This document shows positions 50,156-59,666 of a stretch of DNA of 64,000 bases, in pieces (positions within the stretch are counted from its first letter, which is position 1; each line of letters begins with the position of its first letter). Source of the DNA: an uncultured Paracoccaceae bacterium (GTDB lineage Bacteria; Pseudomonadota; Alphaproteobacteria; Rhodobacterales; Rhodobacteraceae); NCBI GenBank assembly GCA_938016515.1, contig CALILP010000068.1, positions 1-64,000 on the forward strand, read 5' to 3'. The position numbers and the translations under genes were made by a program. The notes below the pieces were generated by a model. It saw only the letters and a program-made list of their open reading frames with translations, ran no database searches and was not told the origin of the DNA.

Positions 50156-50592
50156 CAGCTTCCAATGGAAGAAATCGGGCAAAGGAAAAAGACAGATAAA
50201 AAGCCATCAAAAGGCCGCGCTTCGCCAGACATCTTTTAGCATCTTTCCCGATAGATAGCATAAGCTTACAGGGCATTCATGAGGTTTATCATTGTTGCGT
50301 CTTACCCCAGCCGAACCCGGATAACTTTGCCCGCGAACCCGCACCATTCCATGCCGCCTACATCTGACCAGACGGCACAATTGCGCAACATTGGCTGCAC
50401 TTCAAAATTCACTGTTGCCCCAAAGGCAACGCTCCGGCTACACAACTGCAAGACGATAACGAATCGAGGAGACGACAATGCACCAAGGATACCCACTTAG
50501 CACCCGCTGGTGACCTTGCGCATTGCTGCGCCGTCACTGGCGCAGACCCCGTCTACGACCCCTCTATTTGATATTTTCGAAAGCATCCTCAA

Positions 50593-50910
50593 ATGCATCC
50601 CCCGTTTTATATCCCCGACACCCGTGTGTCGCAGGACATCACGCATCATTACGACAGCAAACCCGTCATCCGGCGGGGTGCTGCTAAAACAATTCTGCGG
50701 TTCATTCCTGCCCCGGGATGGCCACCGATTTGCCCTCATCTGGTTGATTTGGTTGAAGATGATCGGCCAAATCTGCCCAGCGGCAAATCCGTGCACGCGC
50801 GCCCTTTCCTGCAGGTGGTGCCCGCCCCACGAAACCATGTCCGCGACGCTGTGGGCCGGTTCCTGATCCGAATGGGTCAGCGGTTGATCTTAGAAAACCG
50901 GCCGGGCTGA
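50593..50910 (+). CDS. Hypothetical protein
   Basis: Plausible 105-aa ORF (MHPPFYIPDTRVSQDITHHYDSKPVIRRGAAKTILRFIPAPGW...); stop lies in hairpin stem. Confidence 0.5.
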   Translation: MHPPFYIPDTRVSQDITHHYDSKPVIRRGAAKTILRFIPAPGWPPICPHLVDLVEDDRPNLPSGKSVHARPFLQVVPAPRNHVRDAVGRFLIRMGQRLILENRPG

Positions 50911-50926
50911 TCCGTTCAGCCCGGCC
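50900..50926 (+). terminator. Strong hairpin overlapping the stop codon
   Basis: GGCCGGGCTGA-tccgt-TCAGCCCGGCC, 11-bp perfect stem. Confidence 0.65.
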
Positions 50927-50946
50927 TCTGCGAAAAGGAATGCTCT

Positions 50947-51936
50947 ATGCTGCGCGCCACTTTGACGGCACTTATGACCTGTTTGGCCCTTCCTGCGGCA
51001 GCGCTTTGTTCAGGCGATAGCTTTCTTACGCAACTCAACAAAGAAGATCGTACCGCCCTCACTGCGGCGTCCGAAAGCGTGCCGTATTCCGACGGACTTT
51101 TGTGGGAGTTGCGACGTGATAACAAGACCCTGACACTCGTCGGAACGATGCATGTCTACGATGCCAGGTTAGAGCCTATTCGCGACCGGGCGCTGCCCGC
51201 CTTGCAGACGGCTGACCTGTTGATGGTGGAAACCACTGCAGATGAAGAACGCGCGATGCAAGAAGCCTTTGTCGCTGCTCCGGATCTTTACTTGATCACC
51301 GACGGCCCCACATTGCCCGATCTCCTCGAGCCCTCAGTTTGGTCCAAAGTACAAGACGCAGCAGCCGACCGTGGCCTGCCCAGCTTTATGATCGCGCAGA
51401 TGCAGCCTTGGTATCTTTCACTGACGCTGGGAATTCCAGCATGTGCAATGGCAGACCTTGCAGCGGGCCAACGCGGGTTGGATCACATGTTGATCAATGA
51501 TGCCGAGGCCGCAGACATTCCGATACAATCGCTCGAAAGTTGGGAAGTCCTGATTGGCACGTTGTCAGACAGCACCATGGAAGAGCAGTTGGCAGCGCTT
51601 GCACTCAGCCTGCTCTCCAAAGCAGATCAACAGGCCATGTTCGTCGCACTCCTTGACCTATACTTCACAGAACAAACAGCAGCGGTTTGGACCCTAAGCG
51701 AAATTGCGGCCCGAGAATTGACCGATCTGGCAGAAGAAGAAGCGGCTGCGCAAATGGCGGAGACGCAGGATGTCTTGCTGAACCAGCGCAACTTGAACTG
51801 GGTTCCAGTGATCGAGGCTGCGGCAGCACAACATGATGAAATTGTCATCGCGTTCGGAGCCGCGCATTTGCCCGGTGAGCTGGGTATGCTTACGCTGCTC
51901 GAAGCCGAAGGCTGGTCCATCACCCGCCTGCCCTAG
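50947..51936 (+). CDS. TraB/GumN family protein
   Basis: Signal peptide; LLWELRRDNKTLTLVGTMHVYD; DEIVIAFGAAHLPGELGMLTLLEAEGWSITRL. Confidence 0.88.
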   Translation: MLRATLTALMTCLALPAAALCSGDSFLTQLNKEDRTALTAASESVPYSDGLLWELRRDNKTLTLVGTMHVYDARLEPIRDRALPALQTADLLMVETTADEERAMQEAFVAAPDLYLITDGPTLPDLLEPSVWSKVQDAAADRGLPSFMIAQMQPWYLSLTLGIPACAMADLAAGQRGLDHMLINDAEAADIPIQSLESWEVLIGTLSDSTMEEQLAALALSLLSKADQQAMFVALLDLYFTEQTAAVWTLSEIAARELTDLAEEEAAAQMAETQDVLLNQRNLNWVPVIEAAAAQHDEIVIAFGAAHLPGELGMLTLLEAEGWSITRLP

Positions 51937-51946
51937 CGGCGGCTCC

Positions 51947-52016
51947 CAATTTCTGTCCCAGAAATTGTAGCCAAATTCTCTCAGAGAATTTGCCACCAGA
52001 CTTTGGGACAAAGTCT
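51947..52016. repeat. Triple palindrome array
   Basis: CAATTTCTG/CAGAAATTG, CAAATTCTC/GAGAATTTG, AGACTTTG/CAAAGTCT, each with a 3-nt loop. Confidence 0.8.
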
Positions 52017-52018
52017 GT

Positions 52019-52696
52019 TCAGCCCTCTACATCACCGTAGTCGGCTAGGCCTTTCTGACCAGCCTTGGTCAACCCATAGACCCCCCGTTCAACCCGCGTA
52101 AACCACCCATAGTGATCGTCGCGCATGATCCGGGTGGCCTCGGGAACTTCTGCCCACTCCTTGACCTTTTTGCCCGGCGACGGACCATGAACCGCTAAAA
52201 ACCGGGCACAGCGCAGCGCGTCCTGACGATACCCTGTGATCAAACCATGACGGGTCGCCCCACCATCATTTGGGTCGCCTTTCAGCCGATCAAAGGCCCG
52301 CAACATCTTGGCCTTCTTCTTTTTTGACTTCCGGGGGGCATAAGGCACCGGATCGGCATGAACCTCGACATGACCATCCCGGCCCCGCACGGTCATCACG
52401 CCCAGCCCGACACGCCGCGCCAACGCGACGTTGTCTTTCAGGGCGCGCGCAAAAGGTTTGCCTGACTTCCAAGGGACCGCAACATACACCTGATCACTCA
52501 CAGCTAAGCGGGCGATGCCTTGGTGAAACAACGACAGGGAAAAACCGGTTTTCAACTCGACAATCACAGGGTCTTCTGGCCCACGCATCGCAACAACATC
52601 GGCAGCCCCAACCTCACCCTTCACAGTATAGCCTTGCCGCGTAAGATAGGCCTTAATTGGCGCATAGAGGTCTGTTTCGCGGCCCTTTTGTGCCAT
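52019..52696 (-). CDS. DUF2161-like PD-(D/E)XK-type protein
   Basis: ETDLYAPIKAYLTRQGYTVKGEVGAADVVAMRGPEDPVIVELKTGFSLSLFHQG. Confidence 0.8.
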   Translation of the reverse strand: MAQKGRETDLYAPIKAYLTRQGYTVKGEVGAADVVAMRGPEDPVIVELKTGFSLSLFHQGIARLAVSDQVYVAVPWKSGKPFARALKDNVALARRVGLGVMTVRGRDGHVEVHADPVPYAPRKSKKKKAKMLRAFDRLKGDPNDGGATRHGLITGYRQDALRCARFLAVHGPSPGKKVKEWAEVPEATRIMRDDHYGWFTRVERGVYGLTKAGQKGLADYGDVEG

Positions 52697-52861
52697 ACAA
52701 CTCACTATCTCTTCGGGGATTGCAGACCAAACTCAAGTCCTGCAACCACATCAATCTGCATAAGAATAAACCATGCTTCGTTTCTGACGAACACTCTTTT
52801 CGGCTTCACATCCGGCTGTCTGTGACCGCAGCAATGGCTCCGAACGACCAATCCTGATCGA

Positions 52862-52898
52862 AGGCGCCTATCTGTGAGCGAATAACAGATAGGCGCCT
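52862..52898. repeat. 14-bp perfect stem-loop
   Basis: AGGCGCCTATCTGT-gagcgaata-ACAGATAGGCGCCT in a divergent intergenic region. Confidence 0.75.
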
Positions 52899-53105
52899 CA
52901 TAGCAACTTGAACAAAACTGGCAGACGGACCCTACCCCGCGAAAAACTTCAACGCAGCGTCTTGGCCCAACAGGCATTTTGGTTTTGTCACCTTCGCCAA
53001 GGCTCTTTGAAAAACGCATATCAGCCTTGTTCATTGGCCCCGTGACAACGTGGGCTTTGCTGCTATAAGGCCCGCAAAACGTACCCCATTTCATAGGTAG
53101 CTCTG

Positions 53106-54026
53106 ATGACAACGCTGATTTTTGGCCACAAATCCCCTGACACTGATTCCACGGGATCCCCCCTGATCTGGGAATGGTTCCTCAACCACACTGGCACCGA
53201 CGCAAAAGCAGTGCTGCTGGGCCAGCCCAACACAGAAGCAGCCTTTGTGGCAGAACGCTGGGGCTTTGATCAGCCACAGATCATCGACACCCTTGCAGAT
53301 GGCCAGGACTGTGTTGTCGTCGATACCAACAACCCCGCTGAATTGCCTGACAATATCAACGCAGCCAATATCACCGCCATCATCGATCACCATAAGCTGG
53401 TCGGTGGTCTCGAAACAGCAGGCCCGATCGACATCACGATCCGCCCCCTCGCCTGCACGGCGACCATCATGCACGACCTGATGGGCGAACATGCAGCCCA
53501 CATGCCGGACGCTGTCAAAGGCCTGATGTTGTCTTGCATTCTGTCTGACACGCTTGAGTTCCGATCACCGACGACAACGCAAACCGACAAAGAGCTGGCC
53601 GAAACACTCGCCGCAGAATTAGGCATCGAAATCGGCATGTACGCCGCCGAAATGTTTGCCGCGAAGTCTGATGTCTCGGCGTTTTCCGATGCCGAGCTTT
53701 TGCGCATGGACAGCAAGGAATATGCAGTTGGTGATACTAAATTCCGGGTCTCTGTCTTGGAAACCACAGCGCCCCAAATCGTGCTGGACCGCAAAGACAG
53801 CATCATGGCGTCGATGTCTGATGTGGCCTCCGAAGACGGCGTCGATCAGGTCCTGCTTTTCGTCGTGGACATCCTGAACGAAGAAGCCACCATGCTAATT
53901 CCCAATGAGCTGACCAAAGGCGTCGCAAAGGCATCCTTCGGAGCAACTGTTTCCGGAGACACCGTGGTACTGCCTGGCGTCATGAGCCGCAAAAAGCAAA
54001 TCATCCCGAATTTAAAGACGGCGTAG
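53106..54026 (+). CDS. ppaC: Manganese-dependent inorganic pyrophosphatase
   Basis: LIFGHKSPDTDSTGSPLIWEWF; VVDTNNPAEL; IIDHHKLVGG; SCILSDTLEFRSPTTT. Confidence 0.95.
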   Translation: MTTLIFGHKSPDTDSTGSPLIWEWFLNHTGTDAKAVLLGQPNTEAAFVAERWGFDQPQIIDTLADGQDCVVVDTNNPAELPDNINAANITAIIDHHKLVGGLETAGPIDITIRPLACTATIMHDLMGEHAAHMPDAVKGLMLSCILSDTLEFRSPTTTQTDKELAETLAAELGIEIGMYAAEMFAAKSDVSAFSDAELLRMDSKEYAVGDTKFRVSVLETTAPQIVLDRKDSIMASMSDVASEDGVDQVLLFVVDILNEEATMLIPNELTKGVAKASFGATVSGDTVVLPGVMSRKKQIIPNLKTA

Positions 54027-54050
54027 GCAACGTAACAGCCTAAACGTTAG

Positions 54051-54080
54051 GGCTGCACTCTCAGGTGCGGCCCTTTTTTC
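54051..54080 (+). terminator. Rho-independent terminator of ppaC
   Basis: GGGCTGCAC-tctcag-GTGCGGCCCTTTTTT. Confidence 0.9.
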
Positions 54081-54182
54081 GGCGGCTTGAGGTGACGGCT
54101 TTGCGGGACTTATTGTGAATTCGCAGCGCCAGCGCAAAAAGCCGCTTTCAACGATATCATCGCCAAGACCAAAAGGAATGGG

Positions 54183-54641
54183 TTAGTCGGTCGGTGGTTG
54201 GATGCCGCCAAAAATGTGATTTTCTAGATTGTTTCTTGCTATTTGGTTGGTGGTTAACTCTCTGAACGGTAACCACGCCTTCTTCGCCAAAAGTTCATGC
54301 TCTTCGCGAATAAATTTGGATATGTCGATGATATGACGAACGCTGTCATAGCCAAAGCCAAGGTTGTCAAAGCTATACATAGCAAAAACAATTCGAAGCA
54401 GCCGAACTCTTTGAGTCTCTGCTGCTTTTGGAAAGGAGTGCTGAAAAAGAGACGATGCTGTCCCAAACAATCCAAGCCGAACTTTGCTATCAATGGACGC
54501 GCGCAGTTGGTCAGCGCTGCCTGGGTCAAGCTTCGCATAAAGATTTGCAAATTCGATCAGTTGCTCTTCAGCACTCGAATACCCTTGTTTTGCAAACTTG
54601 AACGTCTCTACCAATAACTGGAGACCGTTTATCGTGCACAT
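54183..54641 (-). CDS. Orphan hypothetical protein
   Basis: 153-aa ORF MCTINGLQLLVETFKFAKQGYSSAEEQLIEFANLYAK... with plausible amphipathic composition in AT-richer DNA. Confidence 0.55.
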   Translation of the reverse strand: MCTINGLQLLVETFKFAKQGYSSAEEQLIEFANLYAKLDPGSADQLRASIDSKVRLGLFGTASSLFQHSFPKAAETQRVRLLRIVFAMYSFDNLGFGYDSVRHIIDISKFIREEHELLAKKAWLPFRELTTNQIARNNLENHIFGGIQPPTD

Positions 54642-54866
54642 TTTGAAACCCTCGGCCTTACAGCGCACTGAATCGCAAAGCAGCTGTCGGTGCAATACGC
54701 AGCATTCAGTACTTTTCGGCTCTAACCGGTCATCCGACGCTTTTGGTAGGGTTCAATGCTGAAAACAACGGCCGAGGTCGGCAACGCGGACTTTGTTACC
54801 ATTGGATTTTGTCGCAGATGCAGTATTTGAGAACTTCGACCATACCTATCCGGAGTACCTTTTTCT

Positions 54867-55220
54867 GTGACTAACGAGATCGCATGGCCAGAGAGCTATA
54901 TACAGCGGATCAATCAAACGACTGAGATTTGCCTAGCTGACGGCATTGAAGCCTCTATAAAAGAGCTAAGGTCGATCCAGTTGGAATATGCTGAACATCC
55001 CAATTTTATCGACCATCATCAACTCCTTGAGCAATCAATCGTTCGAAACACTATCCTGATGCTAACTCTTTCAAATGAGCAGTTGTCCAAAGATTTGCTT
55101 GAGCGCCTGTTAAACTCAGAAAGTTCGTTGAACATCTTTGATTACGACGAGAAAGACGAGTTGCAACGTGCCATCGAAGGAAAGTTGAGAGATTTTGCCT
55201 TGCGTCAAAATGGTATCTAA
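54867..55220 (+). CDS. Orphan hypothetical protein
   Basis: 117-aa helical, acidic ORF MTNEIAWPESYIQRINQTTEICLADGIEASIKELRS... in AT-richer DNA. Confidence 0.55.
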   Translation: MTNEIAWPESYIQRINQTTEICLADGIEASIKELRSIQLEYAEHPNFIDHHQLLEQSIVRNTILMLTLSNEQLSKDLLERLLNSESSLNIFDYDEKDELQRAIEGKLRDFALRQNGI

Positions 55221-55611
55221 GGGCTCCAAGCAGACCTTGCCACCTTGGCCCCCTAAACCACCACCAAACCCAACACACTACGCGACACCCTCTCCCCCCC
55301 GTTTTCTGTCAACAACACAGACTGCCCCCAGCACATGGCCAAGCCCACATCGGACTTCATCAAGACCATGTGCAAAAAGAACACCTTTCCGGCCTGCATG
55401 ACCGTCGGGTCACCCTCATAGCACATCTGGAAGTCCGCCCAGATCGGGCTGTAGACGGCCCATCCCATATCCGCAGGCCTGCAAGCGGGCGTGCGGGTCA
55501 CCATCCGCGTCGCACACATTGCCCATCTGGCCGCCCACCCGGATTGCTGCTTCACATCGGTCGTTAACTAAAGCCTAACCTTTCACCCGGCCATCCCAAT
55601 TTCAGAAAATC

Positions 55612-55655
55612 GGTGTACGCGCGGTGTACGCCCGGTGTACAGCTGGTGCACACTC
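55612..55655. repeat. Four 11-bp tandem iterons
   Basis: GGTGTACGCGC GGTGTACGCCC GGTGTACAGCT GGTGCACACTC. Confidence 0.8.
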
Positions 55656-55680
55656 GCAACGCCCGCAAAACAGGTAGCCC

Positions 55681-56556
55681 ATGTCCCAGATCATCACCTC
55701 CTTTTCCGAGATTTCAGAGCGGTATGACGCGGCATTCGTCGACCTTTGGGGCTGTATGCACAACGGCATCCATGCCCATCCCGAAGCCGTCAAAGCGATG
55801 CAAGACTTCCGCACCAAAGGCGGAACGGTCGTGCTGGTCACCAACTCTCCGAGACCATGGGATTCCGTGGCCCATCAGATAAGCGATTTTGGCATTCCGG
55901 ACGATGCTTGGGACGCCATCGCGACATCCGGTGATAGTGCGCGGGCCGCGATGTTTCGCGGCATCGTGGGTCGTAAGATTTGGTTTATGGGCGAAAGCCC
56001 TCGGGATGACGATTTCTTCAAGACATTGAAAATAATTGATAATCCTGTCGACATTCAGAAAGTCCCGCTTCGCGAAGCCGAAGGCATCGTCTGCTGCGGT
56101 CCTTTCGACCCGTTAGCAGATCTGGATGTGAACCGGCCGGATTTTCTGATTGCAAAAGAAAAGGGCCTGAAGCTGCTTTGCGCCAACCCCGACATCGTCG
56201 TCGACCGGGGCGACGTGCGCGAATGGTGCGCGGGTGCACTCGCACAACTCTACACAGATATGGGCGGCGAAAGCCTTTATTTCGGCAAACCCCACCCCCC
56301 GATTTACGATCTGGCGCGCCGCCGGATCACCGCATTAGGTAAGTCGATACCAGATGCGAATATCATCGCAATCGGCGACGGGATTCGAACTGACATTCTT
56401 GGTGGCCTGCAAGAAGACCTTGATACCCTGTTTATATCTGGCGGCTTGGCGGCAGCTGAAACAAAGACTGATGACCAACCTGACCCGGAAGCGTTAAGTA
56501 CCTATTTACAAAAAGAAAACATGTCAGCGACCTTCAGCATGGGACAGTTGCGCTGA
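55681..56556 (+). CDS. TIGR01459-like HAD-superfamily hydrolase
   Basis: YDAAFVDLWGCMHNGIHAHPEAVKAMQDFRTKGGTVVLVTNSPRP; FGKPHPPIYDLARRRI; IAIGDGIRTDILGGLQEDLDTLFISGG. Confidence 0.9.
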   Translation: MSQIITSFSEISERYDAAFVDLWGCMHNGIHAHPEAVKAMQDFRTKGGTVVLVTNSPRPWDSVAHQISDFGIPDDAWDAIATSGDSARAAMFRGIVGRKIWFMGESPRDDDFFKTLKIIDNPVDIQKVPLREAEGIVCCGPFDPLADLDVNRPDFLIAKEKGLKLLCANPDIVVDRGDVREWCAGALAQLYTDMGGESLYFGKPHPPIYDLARRRITALGKSIPDANIIAIGDGIRTDILGGLQEDLDTLFISGGLAAAETKTDDQPDPEALSTYLQKENMSATFSMGQLR

Positions 56557-56648
56557 CGAACTTAAGGCTTGATTTTTCTGCGCTCGCAAAGTAATAAAGT
56601 TTCAAGCCGGTCGTGTTATCCGGTTTTTTGTTACCCGAAGGACGCATC

Positions 56649-57092
56649 ATGTTGGACAACGCACCCCGCGGCACGATCTGTATCGAAGACATCGAAATCG
56701 GCATGATCCGGTCTTTGCAAAAGGTCGTCACCGACCGCGACATCGAAATGTTTGCAGAAGTCTCGACAGACAGAAATCCCGTCCACCTTGACGACGACTA
56801 TGCCCACGACACGATCTTCGGGGGTCGCATTGCGCATGGCATGCTGACGGCGGGCCTGATCTCGGCTGTGATCGGGGAACAACTGCCGGGCCACGGCACA
56901 GTCTATCTGGGCCAATCCCTAAAGTTCCTGGCCCCTGTCCGCCCAGACGATATGGTCCTGGCCGAGGTCGAGGTCATGGAAATCGACCATTCCAAGCGCC
57001 GCGTGAAGATGGAAACACGTTGCATCGTAGACGGCAAAAAGGTCCTTGTCGGGGAAGCCACGGTTCTAGCGCCATCCCGTAAATTCGACTGA
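56649..57092 (+). CDS. MaoC family dehydratase
   Basis: FAEVSTDRNPVHLDDDYAHDTIFGGRIAHGMLTAGLISAVIG hydratase motif. Confidence 0.9.
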   Translation: MLDNAPRGTICIEDIEIGMIRSLQKVVTDRDIEMFAEVSTDRNPVHLDDDYAHDTIFGGRIAHGMLTAGLISAVIGEQLPGHGTVYLGQSLKFLAPVRPDDMVLAEVEVMEIDHSKRRVKMETRCIVDGKKVLVGEATVLAPSRKFD

Positions 57093-57128
57093 CCTTGCAC
57101 CAACTTACAGGCCGGGGTACGCAGCCAT

Positions 57129-58067
57129 ATGCGTATCATCCGCGACACTCTTTTCATTGATCCTGCCGACCGTGGTGCCGCCGCGGCCATTGGCAATTTT
57201 GACGGTGTGCATCTGGGCCACCAATCTGTGATCGACGTCACCCGCGAGGCCGCCGCATCCATCGGCGCGCCCCTTGGCATCATGACGTTCGAACCCCACC
57301 CCCGCAGCTATTTTGCCCGCGACACCAACGCCTTCCGCCTGATGAACGCAGAGGCGAAGGCGAACCGCCTTGCCCGCCTCGGCATCGAAAAGCTTTACGA
57401 AGTCACATTTAATCAAACGCTTGCAGAGCTCAGCGCCGCAGACTTCGCGCAAGAGATCATCGCGACCCGGCTTGGCCTGAAACACATCGTTGTGGGGGCC
57501 GATTTCTGTTTTGGCAAAGGCCGCTCTGGCACGACCGCCGACCTGCAAGACTTTGGTGCAAATATGGGTTTTGGGGTCACCGTGGCCCCGATGAAGGAAA
57601 TTGCGAACCTCGAAGTATCCTCCACGGCGATCCGCACCGCCTTGACCGATGGACGCCCCCGCGACGCCGCCAAAATGCTTGGGCACTGGCACCGTCTGGA
57701 AGGCGAAGTGATCAGCGGTCATCAACGCGGACGCGAGTTGGGCTATCCCACCGCCAATATCTCTATCGACGGGCTGCATCTGCCGAAATTTGGTGTCTAT
57801 GCAGTCAAGATCGACGTCCTTGATGGCACGCATGCGGGCAGCTACAACGGCGCATCCTCTATCGGTATCCGGCCGATGTTCGATGGGGACGTTCCAAATT
57901 GCGAGACCTTCATCTTTGATTTCAAAGGCGATCTCTACGGCTCAACCGTGTCAGTCGCCCTCGTGGATTTCCTGCGCCCCGAACTCAAATTCGACGGCCT
58001 GCCCGCGCTGATCACGCAAATGGACGCTGATTGCACGACATGCCGAAAGATCCTCGCCGATGTCTGA
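57129..58067 (+). CDS. ribF: Bifunctional riboflavin kinase/FAD synthetase
   Basis: AIGNFDGVHLGHQSVI; VVGADFCFGKGRSGT; GRELGYPTANI; FIFDFKGDLYG. Confidence 0.95.
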   Translation: MRIIRDTLFIDPADRGAAAAIGNFDGVHLGHQSVIDVTREAAASIGAPLGIMTFEPHPRSYFARDTNAFRLMNAEAKANRLARLGIEKLYEVTFNQTLAELSAADFAQEIIATRLGLKHIVVGADFCFGKGRSGTTADLQDFGANMGFGVTVAPMKEIANLEVSSTAIRTALTDGRPRDAAKMLGHWHRLEGEVISGHQRGRELGYPTANISIDGLHLPKFGVYAVKIDVLDGTHAGSYNGASSIGIRPMFDGDVPNCETFIFDFKGDLYGSTVSVALVDFLRPELKFDGLPALITQMDADCTTCRKILADV

Positions 58068-58524
58068 GATCCCCCGCGATGGCGTCCGCCCCCGGTTCTG
58101 GGAAACTCAGACCCTCGACGAGATGACCAAAGTCGAATGGGAGGCGCTTTGCGATGGCTGTGGCAAATGCTGCCTGAACAAGTTGGAAGACGAAGATGGC
58201 ACCGTTGATCTGACCCGTATCGCCTGCAAGCTGCTGGACGGGACGACCTGCATGTGCACCCAATATCCAATCCGCCACCAGTTTGTGCCAGAATGCATCG
58301 TCATGACGCCCAAGACTTTGGAAGATAACATGTATTGGCTGCCACAAACCTGCGCTTACCGGTTGAAATATGAAAACAAACCCCTCTTCGACTGGCACCC
58401 GCTGATTGCTGGCGACAGCCACAAGATGCACGCCGCAGGTGTGACGATGCGCGGCCGCACCATCCCGGAATTCGAAGTCGACGAAGACGATTGGGATGAC
58501 CACATCATCGAGGAACCAACCTAG
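58060..58524 (+). CDS. YcgN-like cysteine cluster protein
   Basis: CDGCGKCCLNKLEDED...TRIACKLLDGTTCMCTQYPIRHQFVPECI. Confidence 0.92.
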   Translation: MSEIPRDGVRPRFWETQTLDEMTKVEWEALCDGCGKCCLNKLEDEDGTVDLTRIACKLLDGTTCMCTQYPIRHQFVPECIVMTPKTLEDNMYWLPQTCAYRLKYENKPLFDWHPLIAGDSHKMHAAGVTMRGRTIPEFEVDEDDWDDHIIEEPT

Positions 58525-59574
58525 ATGTTTTTCGCCTCTGACAACGCGGGCCCCGCCCATCCCAAAGTGATGGATGCGCTGATCAGGGCCAACGACGGCT
58601 ACCGCTCCGGATATGGCGCAGACGCCGAGATGGCAGAGGTGACGGCCCTAATCCGCGACGCCTTTGAGGCACCCGAGGCCGCGGTCTTCCTTGTCGCCAC
58701 CGGCACCGCCGCCAACAGCATCCTGCTGGCAACTATGTCGAACCCTTGGGACACGATCTTTTGCGCCGACGTCGCCCATATCCACGAAGATGAATGCAAC
58801 GCGCCAGAGTTCTACAGTGGAGCGAAACTGACGCTGGTGCCCACCCAAATCGCCAAGATGTCACCAGACGCATTGCAGGCAGCCATAGCCGCCGAGGAAG
58901 AGCGTGGCGTGCATGGGCCACAGCGCGGCCCGGTCTCGGTCACGCAAGTGACTGAAAAGGGAACGCTTTACTCAGTTGCTGAATTGCAGGCGTTGACCTC
59001 GATCGCCCATGAATTCGGCTGCAAAGTCCACCTGGACGGCGCGCGCTTCACCAACGCGCTTGTGGCCCTTGGCTGCACTCCGGCCGAAATGAGCTGGAAA
59101 GCCGGTATCGACGCCGTCAGCTTCGGCGGCACCAAGAACGGCCTTCTGGGCGTCGAGGCCTGCGTGATCTTTGACCCCAAACTGGCGTGGGAATTCGCGT
59201 TGCGGCGCAAACGCGGCGGGCATCTGTTTTCGAAGCACAGGTTCCTATCAGCTCAAATGCTGGCCTATCTCACAGACGATCTTTGGCTTGACCTTGCACG
59301 CACTGCAAACGCACGCATGACGCAATTGGCGGCAGGTTTACAGGACAACGACCGCGCAGAACTCCTTTACCCAGCGCAGGCCAATATGACCTTCACCCGC
59401 TTTCCCCGCAGGGACCACAAACGGCTGCTAGACGCCGGGGCGCACTACTACATTTGGGACGGCGATGTTGAGACGGGTGATCCTGACGCCCTTCTTACGG
59501 CGCGCTTGGTCACCGATTGGTCAACCACGCCAGAGGCTGTCGACGCGTTCCTTACCCATCTTCGCCAGACGTAG
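58525..59574 (+). CDS. Low-specificity L-threonine aldolase
   Basis: MFFASDNAGPAHPKVMDALIRANDG; HLDGARFTNALVALG; SFGGTKNGLLGVEACVIFD. Confidence 0.93.
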   Translation: MFFASDNAGPAHPKVMDALIRANDGYRSGYGADAEMAEVTALIRDAFEAPEAAVFLVATGTAANSILLATMSNPWDTIFCADVAHIHEDECNAPEFYSGAKLTLVPTQIAKMSPDALQAAIAAEEERGVHGPQRGPVSVTQVTEKGTLYSVAELQALTSIAHEFGCKVHLDGARFTNALVALGCTPAEMSWKAGIDAVSFGGTKNGLLGVEACVIFDPKLAWEFALRRKRGGHLFSKHRFLSAQMLAYLTDDLWLDLARTANARMTQLAAGLQDNDRAELLYPAQANMTFTRFPRRDHKRLLDAGAHYYIWDGDVETGDPDALLTARLVTDWSTTPEAVDAFLTHLRQT

Positions 59575-59587
59575 CCACCACCTCAGG

Positions 59588-59666
59588 GCTTCTTTGTTTC
59601 TCTTTATATCCCGGGGGGTCTGGGGGGCTGGCCCCCAGACGGTCGGGTCAGATTAAATCTGACCCG
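59588..59666. repeat. Composite 3'-end repeat, inverted relative to 30504-30619
   Basis: GCTTCTTTGTTTC-N4-TATATCCCGGGGG, then GC hairpin, then perfect palindrome CGGGTCAGATT-A-AATCTGACCCG (59644-59666). Confidence 0.7.

Noticed and set aside
50414-50430. GTTGCC-N5-GGCAAC hairpin upstream of the 50593 ORF
   Set aside because: Short 6-bp stem, expected by chance; no related copies noticed.
55253-55555. 100-aa minus-strand ORF with a few protein-like stretches
   Set aside because: Overlapping plus-strand ORFs, no recognisable motif; could be a gene remnant but cannot be supported from sequence alone.
56380-56396. tRNA T-arm-like GGGATTCGAACTG
   Set aside because: Lies inside the HAD hydrolase coding sequence (IGDGIRTD); no cloverleaf around it.
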